DNA of 15,469 bases from JAHEYG01 sp040403535 (lineage in GTDB: Bacteria; Bacteroidota; Bacteroidia; B-17B0; Aurantibacillaceae). The translations under genes and the position numbers were made by a program. The first letter of the stretch is position 1. Every line of letters begins with the position of its first letter. Positions 1-7,816 of the stretch are shown piece by piece. The DNA lies in assembly GCA_040403535.1 (NCBI GenBank), contig JBBAKL010000076.1, forward strand, positions 1 to 15,469, read 5' to 3'. Below the pieces are notes generated by a model. That model saw only the letters and a list, made by a program, of their open reading frames with translations, was not told the DNA's origin and did not search any database.

Positions 1-1
1 G

Positions 2-1027
2 GAAGTATTAAAACAAGCATCTGAAGCTTGCATTAATTTTGATAATCTTAACTTGTCTTTACTTGAAATCTCTCATCGCAGTAAGAACTATGAAAAAGTA
101 ATGGATGAGGCGCGCGCTATTGTAAAAGAACTTTTTGAAGTTGGTGACGAATATGAAGTATTGTATTTAGGCGGTGGAGCAAGCTTACAGTTTGCCATGG
201 TTCCATACAATTTATTGAGCGAGAATGGTACTGCTGCTTATGTAAACACCGGTGTTTGGGCTAGCAAAGCAATAAAAGAGGCCAAACTTATAGGTAACAC
301 AAAAGTCATCGCTTCATCAGAAGACAATAAGTTCTCTTACATCCCAAAAGGATACGACATTCCAACTGATGTGGATTATTTACATATTACCAGCAACAAT
401 ACCATTTACGGAACGCAAATGAAGAGCTTTCCAAAAACCAGTGTGCCTTTAGTGTGCGACATGAGCTCTGATATCTTTAGCAGAAAAGTTAACGCAAAGG
501 ATTTCGCATTAATTTATGCCGGAGCACAAAAAAACATGGGGCCTGCAGGAAGCACAATGGTAATGGTGAAGAAAGATGTACTTGGGAAAACCGGTCGTAA
601 AATGCTAAGCATGTTGGATTACCAAGTGCATATTAAAGGCGGAAGCATGTACAATACGCCTCCTGTATTCCCTATCTACGTTACCTTACTTACACTTCAA
701 TGGTTAAAGAAAAACGGAGGCATCAGCTGGATTGAAAATTTAAACCAACAAAAAGCCGATTTATTATATAATGAAATAGACAGAAACCCATTATTTATTG
801 GCACAACTGCTGTAGAAGATCGCAGTAATATGAACGCTTGCTTTTTACTTAAGGATGCGTCATTAGAACCTGAATTTGACAAATTGTGGAAAGAGGCAAA
901 CATCAGTGGTATTCGCGGACACCGTGATGTTGGCGGGTATAGAGCGTCTTTATACAACGCTTTACCATTAGAGAGTGTAAAAGCATTGGTAGATGTCATG
1001 AAACATTTTGAACAAACAAAAGGATAA
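2..1027 (+). CDS. serC: Phosphoserine aminotransferase (SerC), 5' end outside window
   Basis: SerC is a PLP enzyme that converts 3-phosphohydroxypyruvate and glutamate to phosphoserine and 2-oxoglutarate, the second step of serine synthesis, in the cytoplasm. The reading frame is open from base 2 (EVLKQASEACINF...), so the gene begins upstream; a TTG at 53 is not the start. About 341 residues are visible, and the usual length of about 355 suggests only some 15 are missing. Family marks are the SLLEISHRS segment near the start, YLGGGAS, and the PLP-lysine motif GAQKNMGPAG, followed by GIRGHRDVGGYRASLYNA near the C-terminus. A strong terminator follows at 1090-1121. The serA gene lies about 0.6 kb downstream on the same strand. 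The assignment is secure. Confidence 0.95.
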   Translation, partial: EVLKQASEACINFDNLNLSLLEISHRSKNYEKVMDEARAIVKELFEVGDEYEVLYLGGGASLQFAMVPYNLLSENGTAAYVNTGVWASKAIKEAKLIGNTKVIASSEDNKFSYIPKGYDIPTDVDYLHITSNNTIYGTQMKSFPKTSVPLVCDMSSDIFSRKVNAKDFALIYAGAQKNMGPAGSTMVMVKKDVLGKTGRKMLSMLDYQVHIKGGSMYNTPPVFPIYVTLLTLQWLKKNGGISWIENLNQQKADLLYNEIDRNPLFIGTTAVEDRSNMNACFLLKDASLEPEFDKLWKEANISGIRGHRDVGGYRASLYNALPLESVKALVDVMKHFEQTKG

Positions 1028-1089
1028 ACTGAGTTTACTTAGTTAAAGCATACTCTTACTCGTTACACGTTTTTATTACGGAGTAAATT

Positions 1090-1121
1090 AAAAACCAACA
1101 GTAAAATCTGTTGGTTTTTTT
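1090..1121 (+). terminator. Rho-independent terminator of serC
   Basis: A 12-bp perfect stem (AAAAACCAACAG / CTGTTGGTTTTT, 1090-1101 and 1108-1119) encloses a 6-base loop and runs into a T tract. It separates serC from the next gene. Confidence 0.85.
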
Positions 1122-1133
1122 ATTGGCTAAAAC

Positions 1134-1222
1134 CCACCACTTATTCAATAAATACCACCACTTAATAAACAGTGGCTGTTTTGCCATAACCCTTCACTGC
1201 AATCAGCCGTATCACATGATAC
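1134..1222. promoter_or_regulatory. Possible operator region: 21-bp-phased direct repeat and dyad
   Basis: CCACCACTTA occurs twice (1134-1143 and 1155-1164), start to start 21 bp, which is two helical turns. Downstream lies a perfect dyad GTATCA-CA-TGATAC (1209-1222), itself flanked by AATCAG (1201-1206) and CTGATT (1232-1237). The region is upstream of the small membrane protein gene at 1264. A regulatory role is inferred only from repeat phasing and position; no regulator is recognised. Confidence 0.25.
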
Positions 1223-1263
1223 AATAAGTTACTGATTGTTTCACTCTAATAAAACCAATTCAT

Positions 1264-1512
1264 ATGAAAACGCTATTAAACATAATTATCGTAGCAATTT
1301 TTGGAGTTGAAGTTTGCTCTCCATTTATGATAGGCTATTTAAACAATCGTGACAAAAAAATGAAAGCCAATAACGAGTTTATCAGCAAACGCGAAAAAAT
1401 AGAAAAAATTTATCGCAAGGTTGCGGCTCAACATTCAAGTAAAAACTGGAAGTCGGTCGACTATAGCGAGAACTCCTATTCTGATTCAAAGGCTTTAAAA
1501 ATAAAAGAATAA
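1264..1512 (+). CDS. Small single-pass membrane protein of unknown function
   Basis: An 82-residue protein that I do not recognise. Residues 3-25 (LLNIIIVAIFGVEVC...) form a hydrophobic segment that could be a membrane anchor or an uncleaved signal. The remainder is highly charged and Lys/Glu-rich (KKMKANNEFISKREKIEKIYRKV) and probably helical, ending in a Ser-rich tail. It has its own terminators on both sides (1090-1121 and 1511-1587), so it is an isolated transcription unit placed between serC and serA. Coding potential is supported by the clean membrane-segment and charged-tail layout and by the flanking terminators; no function can be assigned. Confidence 0.6.
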   Translation: MKTLLNIIIVAIFGVEVCSPFMIGYLNNRDKKMKANNEFISKREKIEKIYRKVAAQHSSKNWKSVDYSENSYSDSKALKIKE

Positions 1513-1587
1513 ACAGCAAAACGGCAAGGGGGTTTAAATGCTGTTTTTTTTGTAAAAACCATCAGTAACTTGATGGTTTTTATTTTT
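1511..1587 (+). terminator. Tandem terminator hairpins before serA
   Basis: The first hairpin has AAACAGCA (1511-1518) pairing with TGCTGTTT (1539-1546), followed by a T run. The second is a perfect 11-bp stem, AAAAACCATCA (1554-1564) with TGATGGTTTTT (1571-1581), followed by more T. The second is the stronger. A TAnnTTTG-like box (TACATTTG, 1587-1594) follows at once and may be the serA -7 element, although no well-spaced -33 box is visible. Confidence 0.75.
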
Positions 1588-1616
1588 ACATTTGCCTATA
1601 TTTAAATATCCCCTTT

Positions 1617-2567
1617 ATGAGCAAAAAAATATTAGCCAATGACGGCATCGATGCAATAGGAAAAGAACTTCTAGAAAAAGCAGGTTTTACTGTAGTAACT
1701 GAAAAAGTTGCACAAGAAAACTTAATCAATGAATTAAATGAAAAGGGCTATGTGGCACTAACGGTTCGCAGCGCTACTAAAGTACGTAAAGATGTTATTG
1801 ATGCTTGTCCCGGTTTAAAAGTGATCGCACGAGGTGGTGTTGGAATGGATAATATAGATGTTGATTACGCAAAAAATAAAAACATCAATGTAATCAATAC
1901 ACCGGCGGCCTCTTCCAATTCGGTTGCTGAATTAGTATTTGCTCATTTGTTTAATGCCGTTCGCTTCCTGTACGACAGCAACCGACAAATGCCGGTAAAC
2001 GGAGATACTAAATTTGAAGAATTAAAAAAGAAATATGCAAAAGGGGTTGAATTAAGAGGTAAAACAATTGGTATTGTTGGTTTTGGCCGAATTGGACAGT
2101 ATGTTGCAAAAATGGCTTTAGGCTTAGGGATGAAGGTTATTGCATTTGATCCGTATGTGACCGAAGCTACCATTGAACTTGAGATAGAGGGTGCAGAACC
2201 TGTACGAGTAAAAATCATTCCTGTAGGTTTAGATAAAGTAATTCAGCAAAGTGATTTCATCACCTTCCACGTACCGGGCGGTAAATTAATCACCAAACAC
2301 GAATTAGCATCCATGAAAAACGGTGTTGTATTAGTTAATGCAGCCCGAGGTGGTGTAATTAACGAAGATGATTTATTAGAGGCATTAAACAGCGGTAAAG
2401 TAGCGCATGCGTGTTTAGACGTATTTGAAAACGAACCAAAACCATCGGTAGCTATTTTAAATCACCCAAAAATATCATTAACGCCACATATAGGTGCCGC
2501 AACAAACGAAGCACAAGAACGCATTGGAGTTGAATTAGCAGAAAAAATTATTGCAGCTCTTAACTAA
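1617..2567 (+). CDS. serA: D-3-phosphoglycerate dehydrogenase, short form (SerA)
   Basis: This enzyme oxidises 3-phosphoglycerate to 3-phosphohydroxypyruvate with NAD, the first step of serine synthesis, and supplies the substrate of the SerC encoded upstream. It has 316 residues in the D-2-hydroxyacid dehydrogenase fold: substrate domain, then a Rossmann domain with GxGxxG at 155-160, then return to the substrate domain. The catalytic triad is visible as Arg244 (NAARGG), Glu273 (ENEP) and His291 (PHIGAAT). The protein stops after the catalytic core, so the C-terminal ACT domain used for serine feedback in the long E. coli type is absent. The next gene starts one base after its stop, indicating an operon. 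Other hydroxyacid dehydrogenases share the fold, but linkage to serC favours SerA. Confidence 0.9.
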   Translation: MSKKILANDGIDAIGKELLEKAGFTVVTEKVAQENLINELNEKGYVALTVRSATKVRKDVIDACPGLKVIARGGVGMDNIDVDYAKNKNINVINTPAASSNSVAELVFAHLFNAVRFLYDSNRQMPVNGDTKFEELKKKYAKGVELRGKTIGIVGFGRIGQYVAKMALGLGMKVIAFDPYVTEATIELEIEGAEPVRVKIIPVGLDKVIQQSDFITFHVPGGKLITKHELASMKNGVVLVNAARGGVINEDDLLEALNSGKVAHACLDVFENEPKPSVAILNHPKISLTPHIGAATNEAQERIGVELAEKIIAALN

Positions 2568-2568
2568 C

Positions 2569-3816
2569 ATGGCCAAAGTAATTCCTTTCAAAGCAATTCG
2601 TCCGGTTAATGATAAAGTTCATTTAGTTGCTTCGCGAACGGTAGATGCCTACCATGCAGCTGAACTTCGCGAAAAATTATTGGGTAATCCATTTACATTT
2701 TTACATGTGATTAACCCCGATTTTTATGACAATAAAAAAACCAAACCCGGTTCACCCGAACGTTTACATAAAGTAAAAAAGCGTTTTAATCAATTTGTAC
2801 AAGAGGAAGTGTTTATGCACGACACTACTCCGTGTTACTACGTGTACCGTCAGATAAAAGAAAAAAACATTTATACTGGAATCATTGCATGTACCAGTAT
2901 AGATGATTATTTGAATGGTGTTATTAAAATACATGAACAAACCATCACATCCCGAGAAGAAAAACTAAAAGATTACCTTGAAGTATGTGAATTTAATGCT
3001 GAACCTGTTTTGTTTTGTTATCCTAATGATGCAATAATCGACTCTACTATTTCTACTATTGCACAAAACAGAGCTGATTACGATTTTACAACTACAGATA
3101 AAGTTCGTCATACCTTATGGGTGGTAAGTGATAAAAAAATCACCGACACCATTTCTAAACAGTTTGAAGGCATTCCTCATATTTATATTGCCGACGGGCA
3201 CCACCGTTCTGCCTCCTCTGCTCTACTTGGTAAATTAAAGCGCGGTGCTTTACAATCCTACACAGGTAACGAACCGTTTAATTACTACCTGGGTGTTTTC
3301 TTTCCTGAATCACAGTTAAAAATTTATGATTATAACCGTGTAGTAAAAGATCTGAATAACCTATCACCAAATCAATTGATAGAAAAAATAAAAGAGAAAT
3401 TTACTGTTACTTTAGTTGAAAGCAACGACTTTGCTCCCACACGTAAACACGAATTATCGATGTACTTAGACAACAAGTGGTATTCATTAGAAGCAAAGGC
3501 AATCACATACAACCCTAACGATCCAGTTGGAAGCTTAGATGCAGCCATTTTAACTGAACACATTCTCTCGCCTATATTCGATATTCACGACTTAAAAACA
3601 GATAAACGAATAGGATTTATTCCTGGCGTAAAAGGAAGCGCCGAATTAAAAAAGCAGGTTGACGAAGGTAAGGCTGCTGTTTCTTTCGGATTATACCCGG
3701 TAACAATGGAACATTTAAAATGGATTGCAGACACTAATAACATCATGCCTCCAAAATCAACCTGGGTAGAACCTAAAATGCGCAGCGGATTAGTTATCTA
3801 TAGTTTTGAAGATTAA
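2569..3816 (+). CDS. DUF1015 family protein
   Basis: A 415-residue cytoplasmic protein of the DUF1015 family. ATG 2569 is chosen because it lies one base after the serA stop and begins the conserved MAKVIPFKAIRP; a TTG 18 bases earlier lies inside serA. The family signature ADGHHRSAS is at residues 208-216, with two adjacent His and an Arg that look like an active or metal site. The N-terminal block (FLHVINPDF) and the C-terminal FGLYPVTMEHL are also family-like. Its biochemical role is not established as far as I know. Tight coupling to serA, with serC close by, suggests a task in serine or phosphoserine metabolism, but that is an inference from context. Confidence 0.88.
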   Translation: MAKVIPFKAIRPVNDKVHLVASRTVDAYHAAELREKLLGNPFTFLHVINPDFYDNKKTKPGSPERLHKVKKRFNQFVQEEVFMHDTTPCYYVYRQIKEKNIYTGIIACTSIDDYLNGVIKIHEQTITSREEKLKDYLEVCEFNAEPVLFCYPNDAIIDSTISTIAQNRADYDFTTTDKVRHTLWVVSDKKITDTISKQFEGIPHIYIADGHHRSASSALLGKLKRGALQSYTGNEPFNYYLGVFFPESQLKIYDYNRVVKDLNNLSPNQLIEKIKEKFTVTLVESNDFAPTRKHELSMYLDNKWYSLEAKAITYNPNDPVGSLDAAILTEHILSPIFDIHDLKTDKRIGFIPGVKGSAELKKQVDEGKAAVSFGLYPVTMEHLKWIADTNNIMPPKSTWVEPKMRSGLVIYSFED

Positions 3817-3827
3817 TAGAAATAAAC

Positions 3828-4493
3828 ATGTCGGTACTTGAAAATTTAAATAAAATAAAAGCTTCTCTTCCACCGCATGTTACGCTAATTGCCGTTTCAA
3901 AAACGAAACCTAACGATTTAATTACTGAAGCGTATAATGCCGGACAGCGTGATTTCGGAGAAAATTATGTGCAGGAACTGGTTGACAAACATGCGCAATT
4001 ACCTGATGATATACGTTGGCATTTTATAGGACATTTACAAAGCAACAAAGTCAAATACATTGCACCGTTTGTTTATTTAATTCATGGGGTCGACAGTTTT
4101 AAATTACTGGAAGAGATAAATAAGCAAGCAAAAAAAAACAATCGTGTTATTAATTGTCTGCTACAAATTTTCATTGCTAAAGAAGAAACCAAATTTGGTT
4201 TAGCGTTTGACGAGTGTGAATCAATCTTAAATTCTGATGAGTTGCCTCGCCTTACAAACATAAAAATCTGTGGTTTTATGGCCATGGCATCTAATACCGA
4301 AAATGAAATTCAAATCCGCAATGAATTTAAATCCCTTAAACAATTTCGCACCGAACAATTTGTAAAACACCCCAATTTAACCATTCTTTCCTTTGGTATG
4401 AGCAGCGATTACAAAATTGCCATTGAAGAAGGAAGTACTATGATCAGAATTGGAAGCAGTATTTTTGGTGAGCGAAATTATAATGTGATATAA
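3828..4493 (+). CDS. YggS/PROSC-type PLP homeostasis protein
   Basis: A 221-residue single-domain alanine-racemase-like barrel that binds PLP and helps keep the free cofactor in balance; family members have no robust racemase activity. The PLP lysine is Lys25 in IAVSKTKP. The hallmark HFIGHLQSNK, a FGENYVQE segment and the C-terminal SFGMSSDYKIAIEEGSTMIRIGS are all present. It starts 11 bases after the DUF1015 gene and so is probably the last gene of the serA operon. Because SerC needs PLP, the grouping makes metabolic sense. The length is typical. Confidence 0.93.
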   Translation: MSVLENLNKIKASLPPHVTLIAVSKTKPNDLITEAYNAGQRDFGENYVQELVDKHAQLPDDIRWHFIGHLQSNKVKYIAPFVYLIHGVDSFKLLEEINKQAKKNNRVINCLLQIFIAKEETKFGLAFDECESILNSDELPRLTNIKICGFMAMASNTENEIQIRNEFKSLKQFRTEQFVKHPNLTILSFGMSSDYKIAIEEGSTMIRIGSSIFGERNYNVI

Positions 4494-4569
4494 TTAATTT
4501 GCGAAAGCTATATTAACACATAGACAATAACTCTATTTTACCTTACCGAAATTTACCATTATCAATTCC

Positions 4570-5499
4570 ATGTCAGGCGAAATCATAGCAATCCTTACTA
4601 CGCTCTGCTGGAGCCTAGGAATATTTCCTTTCACTGAAGCCACTAAACGAATCGGCGCTGCGCCAATTAACCAGTACCGTTTACTGCTTGCCTGGGTAAT
4701 TATATCAATCATACTTTTTTTCAGTAATGGTTTAAGCGCGTCTGATTTATTTTCAAACCCAAAACCAAACCATTATTTATTTTTAGGGTTATCAGGTGTG
4801 ATTGGCTTTACCATTGGTGATTATTGCAGTTTTACCTCGTTTAAATTATTAGGGCCAAAACTAGGAAGTTTATATACCACATTTGCACCGGGCGCCGCGT
4901 TAAGCATTGGATTCCTTGTTTTAGGTGAAAGCATAAACAGCATGGGTATTATCGGAATTCTTATAACCATTGGCGGCGTAATTTGGTTAACCTTATCTAA
5001 AAAAGACAAAGCTGCTGCTGAATTAGCAGGATTTAAACGCGATAAAAAAGGCATCGCATTCGGAATTTCTGGTGCTTTATGTCAGGGTACAGGATTAGTT
5101 CTTTCCAAGTACGGAATGGATTATTACAACGAGAAATTACCAACCATGCATGCCGTATGGATACGTTTGCTTTTTGCATTTTCGGTAGCGTTTATTGTTT
5201 CGTTATTGGCAAAAAAACTTATTACAAACTCAAAACCAATTTTATCAAATCAAAATAATGCTTTACCCTTTATGATTACCGGAACAATATTAGGTCCGGT
5301 TGCAGGGGTTTCTTTATCCTTATTAACCATTCAGAAATTAGAAGTAGCAGTTGCGCAAACCATTTTCGCTCTTTTACCGATTTTTGTGCTCCCAATCAAT
5401 TTATGGGTTTACAAAGAGAAAATAACCATTCAGTCGGTATTTGCGTGTTTAACTGCTATCATAGGTGTATTCATTTTAATTTGGAGAAATCGTTTTTAA
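4570..5499 (+). CDS. EamA/DMT-superfamily transporter
   Basis: A 309-residue inner-membrane protein with about ten hydrophobic helices in two repeated halves, the layout of the drug/metabolite transporter (EamA) family. The first half contains GLSGVIGFTIGDYCSFTSFKLLGP and GPKLGSLYTTFAPG; the second half contains KKGIAFGISGALCQGTGLV and ends with a final helix (FACLTAIIGVFILIW). The substrate cannot be told from sequence; family members export metabolites, amino acids or drugs. Its stop codon is followed immediately by the ATG of the next gene, so the two are likely co-transcribed. Confidence 0.88.
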   Translation: MSGEIIAILTTLCWSLGIFPFTEATKRIGAAPINQYRLLLAWVIISIILFFSNGLSASDLFSNPKPNHYLFLGLSGVIGFTIGDYCSFTSFKLLGPKLGSLYTTFAPGAALSIGFLVLGESINSMGIIGILITIGGVIWLTLSKKDKAAAELAGFKRDKKGIAFGISGALCQGTGLVLSKYGMDYYNEKLPTMHAVWIRLLFAFSVAFIVSLLAKKLITNSKPILSNQNNALPFMITGTILGPVAGVSLSLLTIQKLEVAVAQTIFALLPIFVLPINLWVYKEKITIQSVFACLTAIIGVFILIWRNRF

Positions 5500-6021
5500 A
5501 TGGAAGAATTAAAAGATATCAAATATTTCAGTTTAAACAAAGTCAAAAAATTTATTGTTGACCTTGGCGATGATCCAACAACAATAAAAGAACTATGTAA
5601 ACTTATACTAAGTGAAGATCATCAAATATCCATGAGAGCATCATGGACCTTACAACATCTGAGTTTTGAAAAACCAGAAGTTATAAAAAGCTTATACCCT
5701 CAGTTAATCAAATTTTTGAAGCGCGATAACAATCACACAGGCGCCATCAGAAACGTGATACGCATTTTTCAGAACCTGAATATTCCGGAAAAATATACTA
5801 GTGATATTTATGATTTATGCATGAACTACTGTAAAAACATGGCCATGCCACACGCGGTTAGGGTATTTGCAATTTATGTAATGGCTAATATTTGTAAAAA
5901 GTATCCCGATCTCAAATACGAATTGGAATTGATTCTTTCTGAATTTAAACAATACCCGCAGCCTCCCTCCATGACAGCTTGCATCAAGAAAACAACAAAA
6001 CTTCTGAAAAACATCCGTTAA
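5500..6021 (+). CDS. HEAT/ARM-repeat-like helical protein, function unknown
   Basis: A 173-residue, mostly helical, cytoplasmic protein with no signal or membrane segment. Repeated helix pairs such as MRASWTLQHLSFEKPEVIKSL, TGAIRNVIRIFQNL and HAVRVFAIYVMANICKKYP have the spacing and the Arg/Asn-Val pattern of HEAT or armadillo repeats. It starts directly on the base after the EamA transporter stop, with no gap, indicating translational coupling. Such folds are usually protein-binding scaffolds; no catalytic motif is visible. The next gene converges from the other strand. Confidence 0.75.
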   Translation: MEELKDIKYFSLNKVKKFIVDLGDDPTTIKELCKLILSEDHQISMRASWTLQHLSFEKPEVIKSLYPQLIKFLKRDNNHTGAIRNVIRIFQNLNIPEKYTSDIYDLCMNYCKNMAMPHAVRVFAIYVMANICKKYPDLKYELELILSEFKQYPQPPSMTACIKKTTKLLKNIR

Positions 6022-6069
6022 TTGAATAATAACATAAGTAGATTCACTAAGTTCTCATTGTATTCAAAA

Positions 6070-6663
6070 CTACAACAAAATAAAGTAAAGCAAACTTAAA
6101 CTATTTATGATAGTAATGGCATTTAATGAATATGCCACCTGATGCTTATTGTAGGTATATAAAACAAATGTTACGATACCTAATAGCAGCGAAATAAAGA
6201 GTAAAGGAAAAGAACGGCGTATATATAAATCTTTATCCCTTCCATCAAACTTTACCATGATTTCTTTTTGCAGCAACCAGTCTTTCCCAACACTAAACTT
6301 AGCCGTTTCATCGGGAAGTCTGCAAGTATCACGTACATTCACATCAAACTTTTGGTCATCAGTAGTAATAATTACCAGGCTACTGATCACACGTTTACCA
6401 TCAATGATTTTCTCATCGTAATACGGTGTTAAGTTTTGTACGTAATGTGTTGTGTAATTACCCGCGCTGATAAAAGAGAAGATCATTTCGGTATAAATTA
6501 TAACGCAAAAAATATTAAATACATTAAGGTATTTATAGCGTTTACTTTGCTTGAATTTTTCAATTTTAACTAATTGACGAAGCTGTTTCAGTTTCACCAG
6601 ATCTTTTACTTCTTCAGGTGTTAAAGGCTGTCGTTGTGGGCGCTTATTGGTTTGGGAAACCAT
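6070..6663 (-). CDS. Membrane protein of unknown function
   Basis: A 197-residue protein not recognised as a known family. A basic, Lys/Gln-rich cytoplasmic N-terminus (residues 1-45) leads to a first membrane helix at about 47-66. About 80 soluble residues follow, with short beta strands (RVISSLVIITTDDQKFDVNV). Two more hydrophobic helices close the protein (about 150-170 and 177-197). Its ATG overlaps the glycosyltransferase stop by one base, so the two are read as one operon and the protein may act with the membrane glycosyltransferase. It ends with TAG, 48 bases from the converging HEAT-like gene. Confidence 0.7.
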   Translation of the reverse strand: MVSQTNKRPQRQPLTPEEVKDLVKLKQLRQLVKIEKFKQSKRYKYLNVFNIFCVIIYTEMIFSFISAGNYTTHYVQNLTPYYDEKIIDGKRVISSLVIITTDDQKFDVNVRDTCRLPDETAKFSVGKDWLLQKEIMVKFDGRDKDLYIRRSFPLLFISLLLGIVTFVLYTYNKHQVAYSLNAITIINSLSLLYFILL

Positions 6664-7616
6664 TAATTAAGTTCCTGCTCAATCAAATAATTATTTCGTA
6701 CCGGTGAATTGCGAAGTATTAGCTCTCCAAGAAATCCGGCCAGAAACATCATGGAACCGAGAATCATGGTTGTTAATGCAATGTAAAACGAAGGTCGATC
6801 GGTAATTTTACGAGCCGCCACATGAGTAAATACGTGATACAGTTTATCGGCCCCCAGATACAACGAAGCCATTAAACCAAAAACAAACATAATGGTACCC
6901 ACTAATCCGAAAAAGTGCATTGGCCGCTTACCAAATTTGCTTAAGAAGGTAATGGTCATTAAATCAAGGAAGCCATTAATGAAGCGATCCCAGCCAAACT
7001 TGCTTACGCCGTATTTACGAGCCTGATGCTGCACCACTTTCTCGCCTATTATACCGAAGCCGGCATTTTTTGCCAATACCGGAATAAAACGGTGCATCTC
7101 GCCATAAATCTCTATGCTTTTTACTACTTCTTTACGATAAGCTTTTAATCCGCAATTCATATCATGAAGTTTGATCCCTGATATTTTGCGATTGGTCCAG
7201 TTATATAATTTAGAAGGTAAATTTTTAGTAATGGCGTTATCAAAGCGTTTTTGTTTCCATCCACTCACCAAATCGTAGCCACCTTCGGTTACCATTTTAT
7301 AAAGATCAGGTATTTCATCCGGACTATCCTGTAAATCGGCATCCATGGTGATAACAACATCGCCTTTTGTAGCTTCAAATCCAACGTGCAAAGCCGGTGA
7401 TTTACCATAATTGCGACGGAATTTGATGGCTCTAACATTATTATTCGCCTTTTTTAAATCTTCTATGATTTTCCAGGAATTATCCTTACTGCCATCATCA
7501 ATAAAAAGTATTTCATAAGTGAAGTTATTCGCTTTCATCACCTTTACGATCCAGTCGTGAAGTTCAGGCAGCGATTCTGCTTCGTCTTTTAGAGGTATAA
7601 CTATGGAAATTTGCAT
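6663..7616 (-). CDS. GT2 glycosyltransferase with two C-terminal membrane helices
   Basis: A 317-residue GT-A glycosyltransferase of the polyprenol-phosphate (DPM1/GtrB/ArnC-like) type, which transfers a sugar from a nucleotide sugar to a membrane polyprenyl phosphate. The start is ATG at 7614-7616, giving MQISIVIPLKDEAESLPEL; a longer frame reaching 7736 would run through the SRP RNA gene and is rejected. Motifs in order are DDGSKDNSW, the metal-binding DADLQDSPDE, SGWKQKRFDN, DMNCGLKAY and the amphipathic QHQARKYGVSKFG. Two membrane helices follow (FFGLVGTIMFVFGLMASLYL and FYIALTTMILGSMMFLAGFL). The downstream membrane protein is translationally coupled. The sugar specificity is not readable. 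Confidence 0.9.
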   Translation of the reverse strand: MQISIVIPLKDEAESLPELHDWIVKVMKANNFTYEILFIDDGSKDNSWKIIEDLKKANNNVRAIKFRRNYGKSPALHVGFEATKGDVVITMDADLQDSPDEIPDLYKMVTEGGYDLVSGWKQKRFDNAITKNLPSKLYNWTNRKISGIKLHDMNCGLKAYRKEVVKSIEIYGEMHRFIPVLAKNAGFGIIGEKVVQHQARKYGVSKFGWDRFINGFLDLMTITFLSKFGKRPMHFFGLVGTIMFVFGLMASLYLGADKLYHVFTHVAARKITDRPSFYIALTTMILGSMMFLAGFLGELILRNSPVRNNYLIEQELN

Positions 7617-7659
7617 AAGTTGACTTGCGAAATTAACGCAAATATTAGTTACAAATTTT

Positions 7660-7698
7660 ACGAATTTATTCGTGAAATTAAAATAAATGTTAATTTTG
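7660..7698 (+). promoter_or_regulatory. Promoter region of SRP RNA with dyad ACGAAT-TT-ATTCGT
   Basis: TAATTTTG (7691-7698) matches the Bacteroidota -7 box TAnnTTTG and lies about five bases before the first paired base of the SRP RNA. A perfect 6+6 dyad with a 2-base gap (7660-7673) sits where the -33 element would be and also upstream of the divergent glycosyltransferase. No standard -33 TTTG is visible. Confidence 0.5.
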
Positions 7699-7702
7699 CA
7701 GC

Positions 7703-7808
7703 GGTGGGTAAGTCTTTCACGACCAGCTCCTGTCAAATCCCCCAGGCCGGGAACGGAGCAAGGGTAGATGGTTGTAGCGGTGCGATGAAAGTAGCTTACC
7801 CATCTTTT
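7703..7808 (+). ncRNA. ffs: Signal recognition particle RNA (4.5S-type, ffs)
   Basis: A small SRP RNA that pairs with Ffh to target ribosomes to the membrane. The conserved domain IV core is visible as CCCAGGCCGGGAACGGAGCA (7741-7760), equivalent to the AGGYCCGGAAGGNAGCA motif. The terminal helix is closed by TGGGTAAG (7705-7712) with CTTACCCA (7795-7802). A T run (7804-7810) follows that helix and probably serves as the terminator. The length of about 105 bases fits the short bacterial form without an Alu domain. Exact ends are estimated from the helix and the upstream -7 box. Confidence 0.9.
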
Positions 7809-7816
7809 TTTATACC

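Noticed and set aside
2551..2568. TTG start for the DUF1015 protein
   Set aside because: It overlaps the serA coding end; ATG 2569 directly after the serA stop gives the conserved N-terminus.
7617..7736. N-terminal extension of the glycosyltransferase reading frame
   Set aside because: It would be encoded antisense to the SRP RNA 5' half, has no family match, and the conserved MQISIVIPL start lies at 7616.
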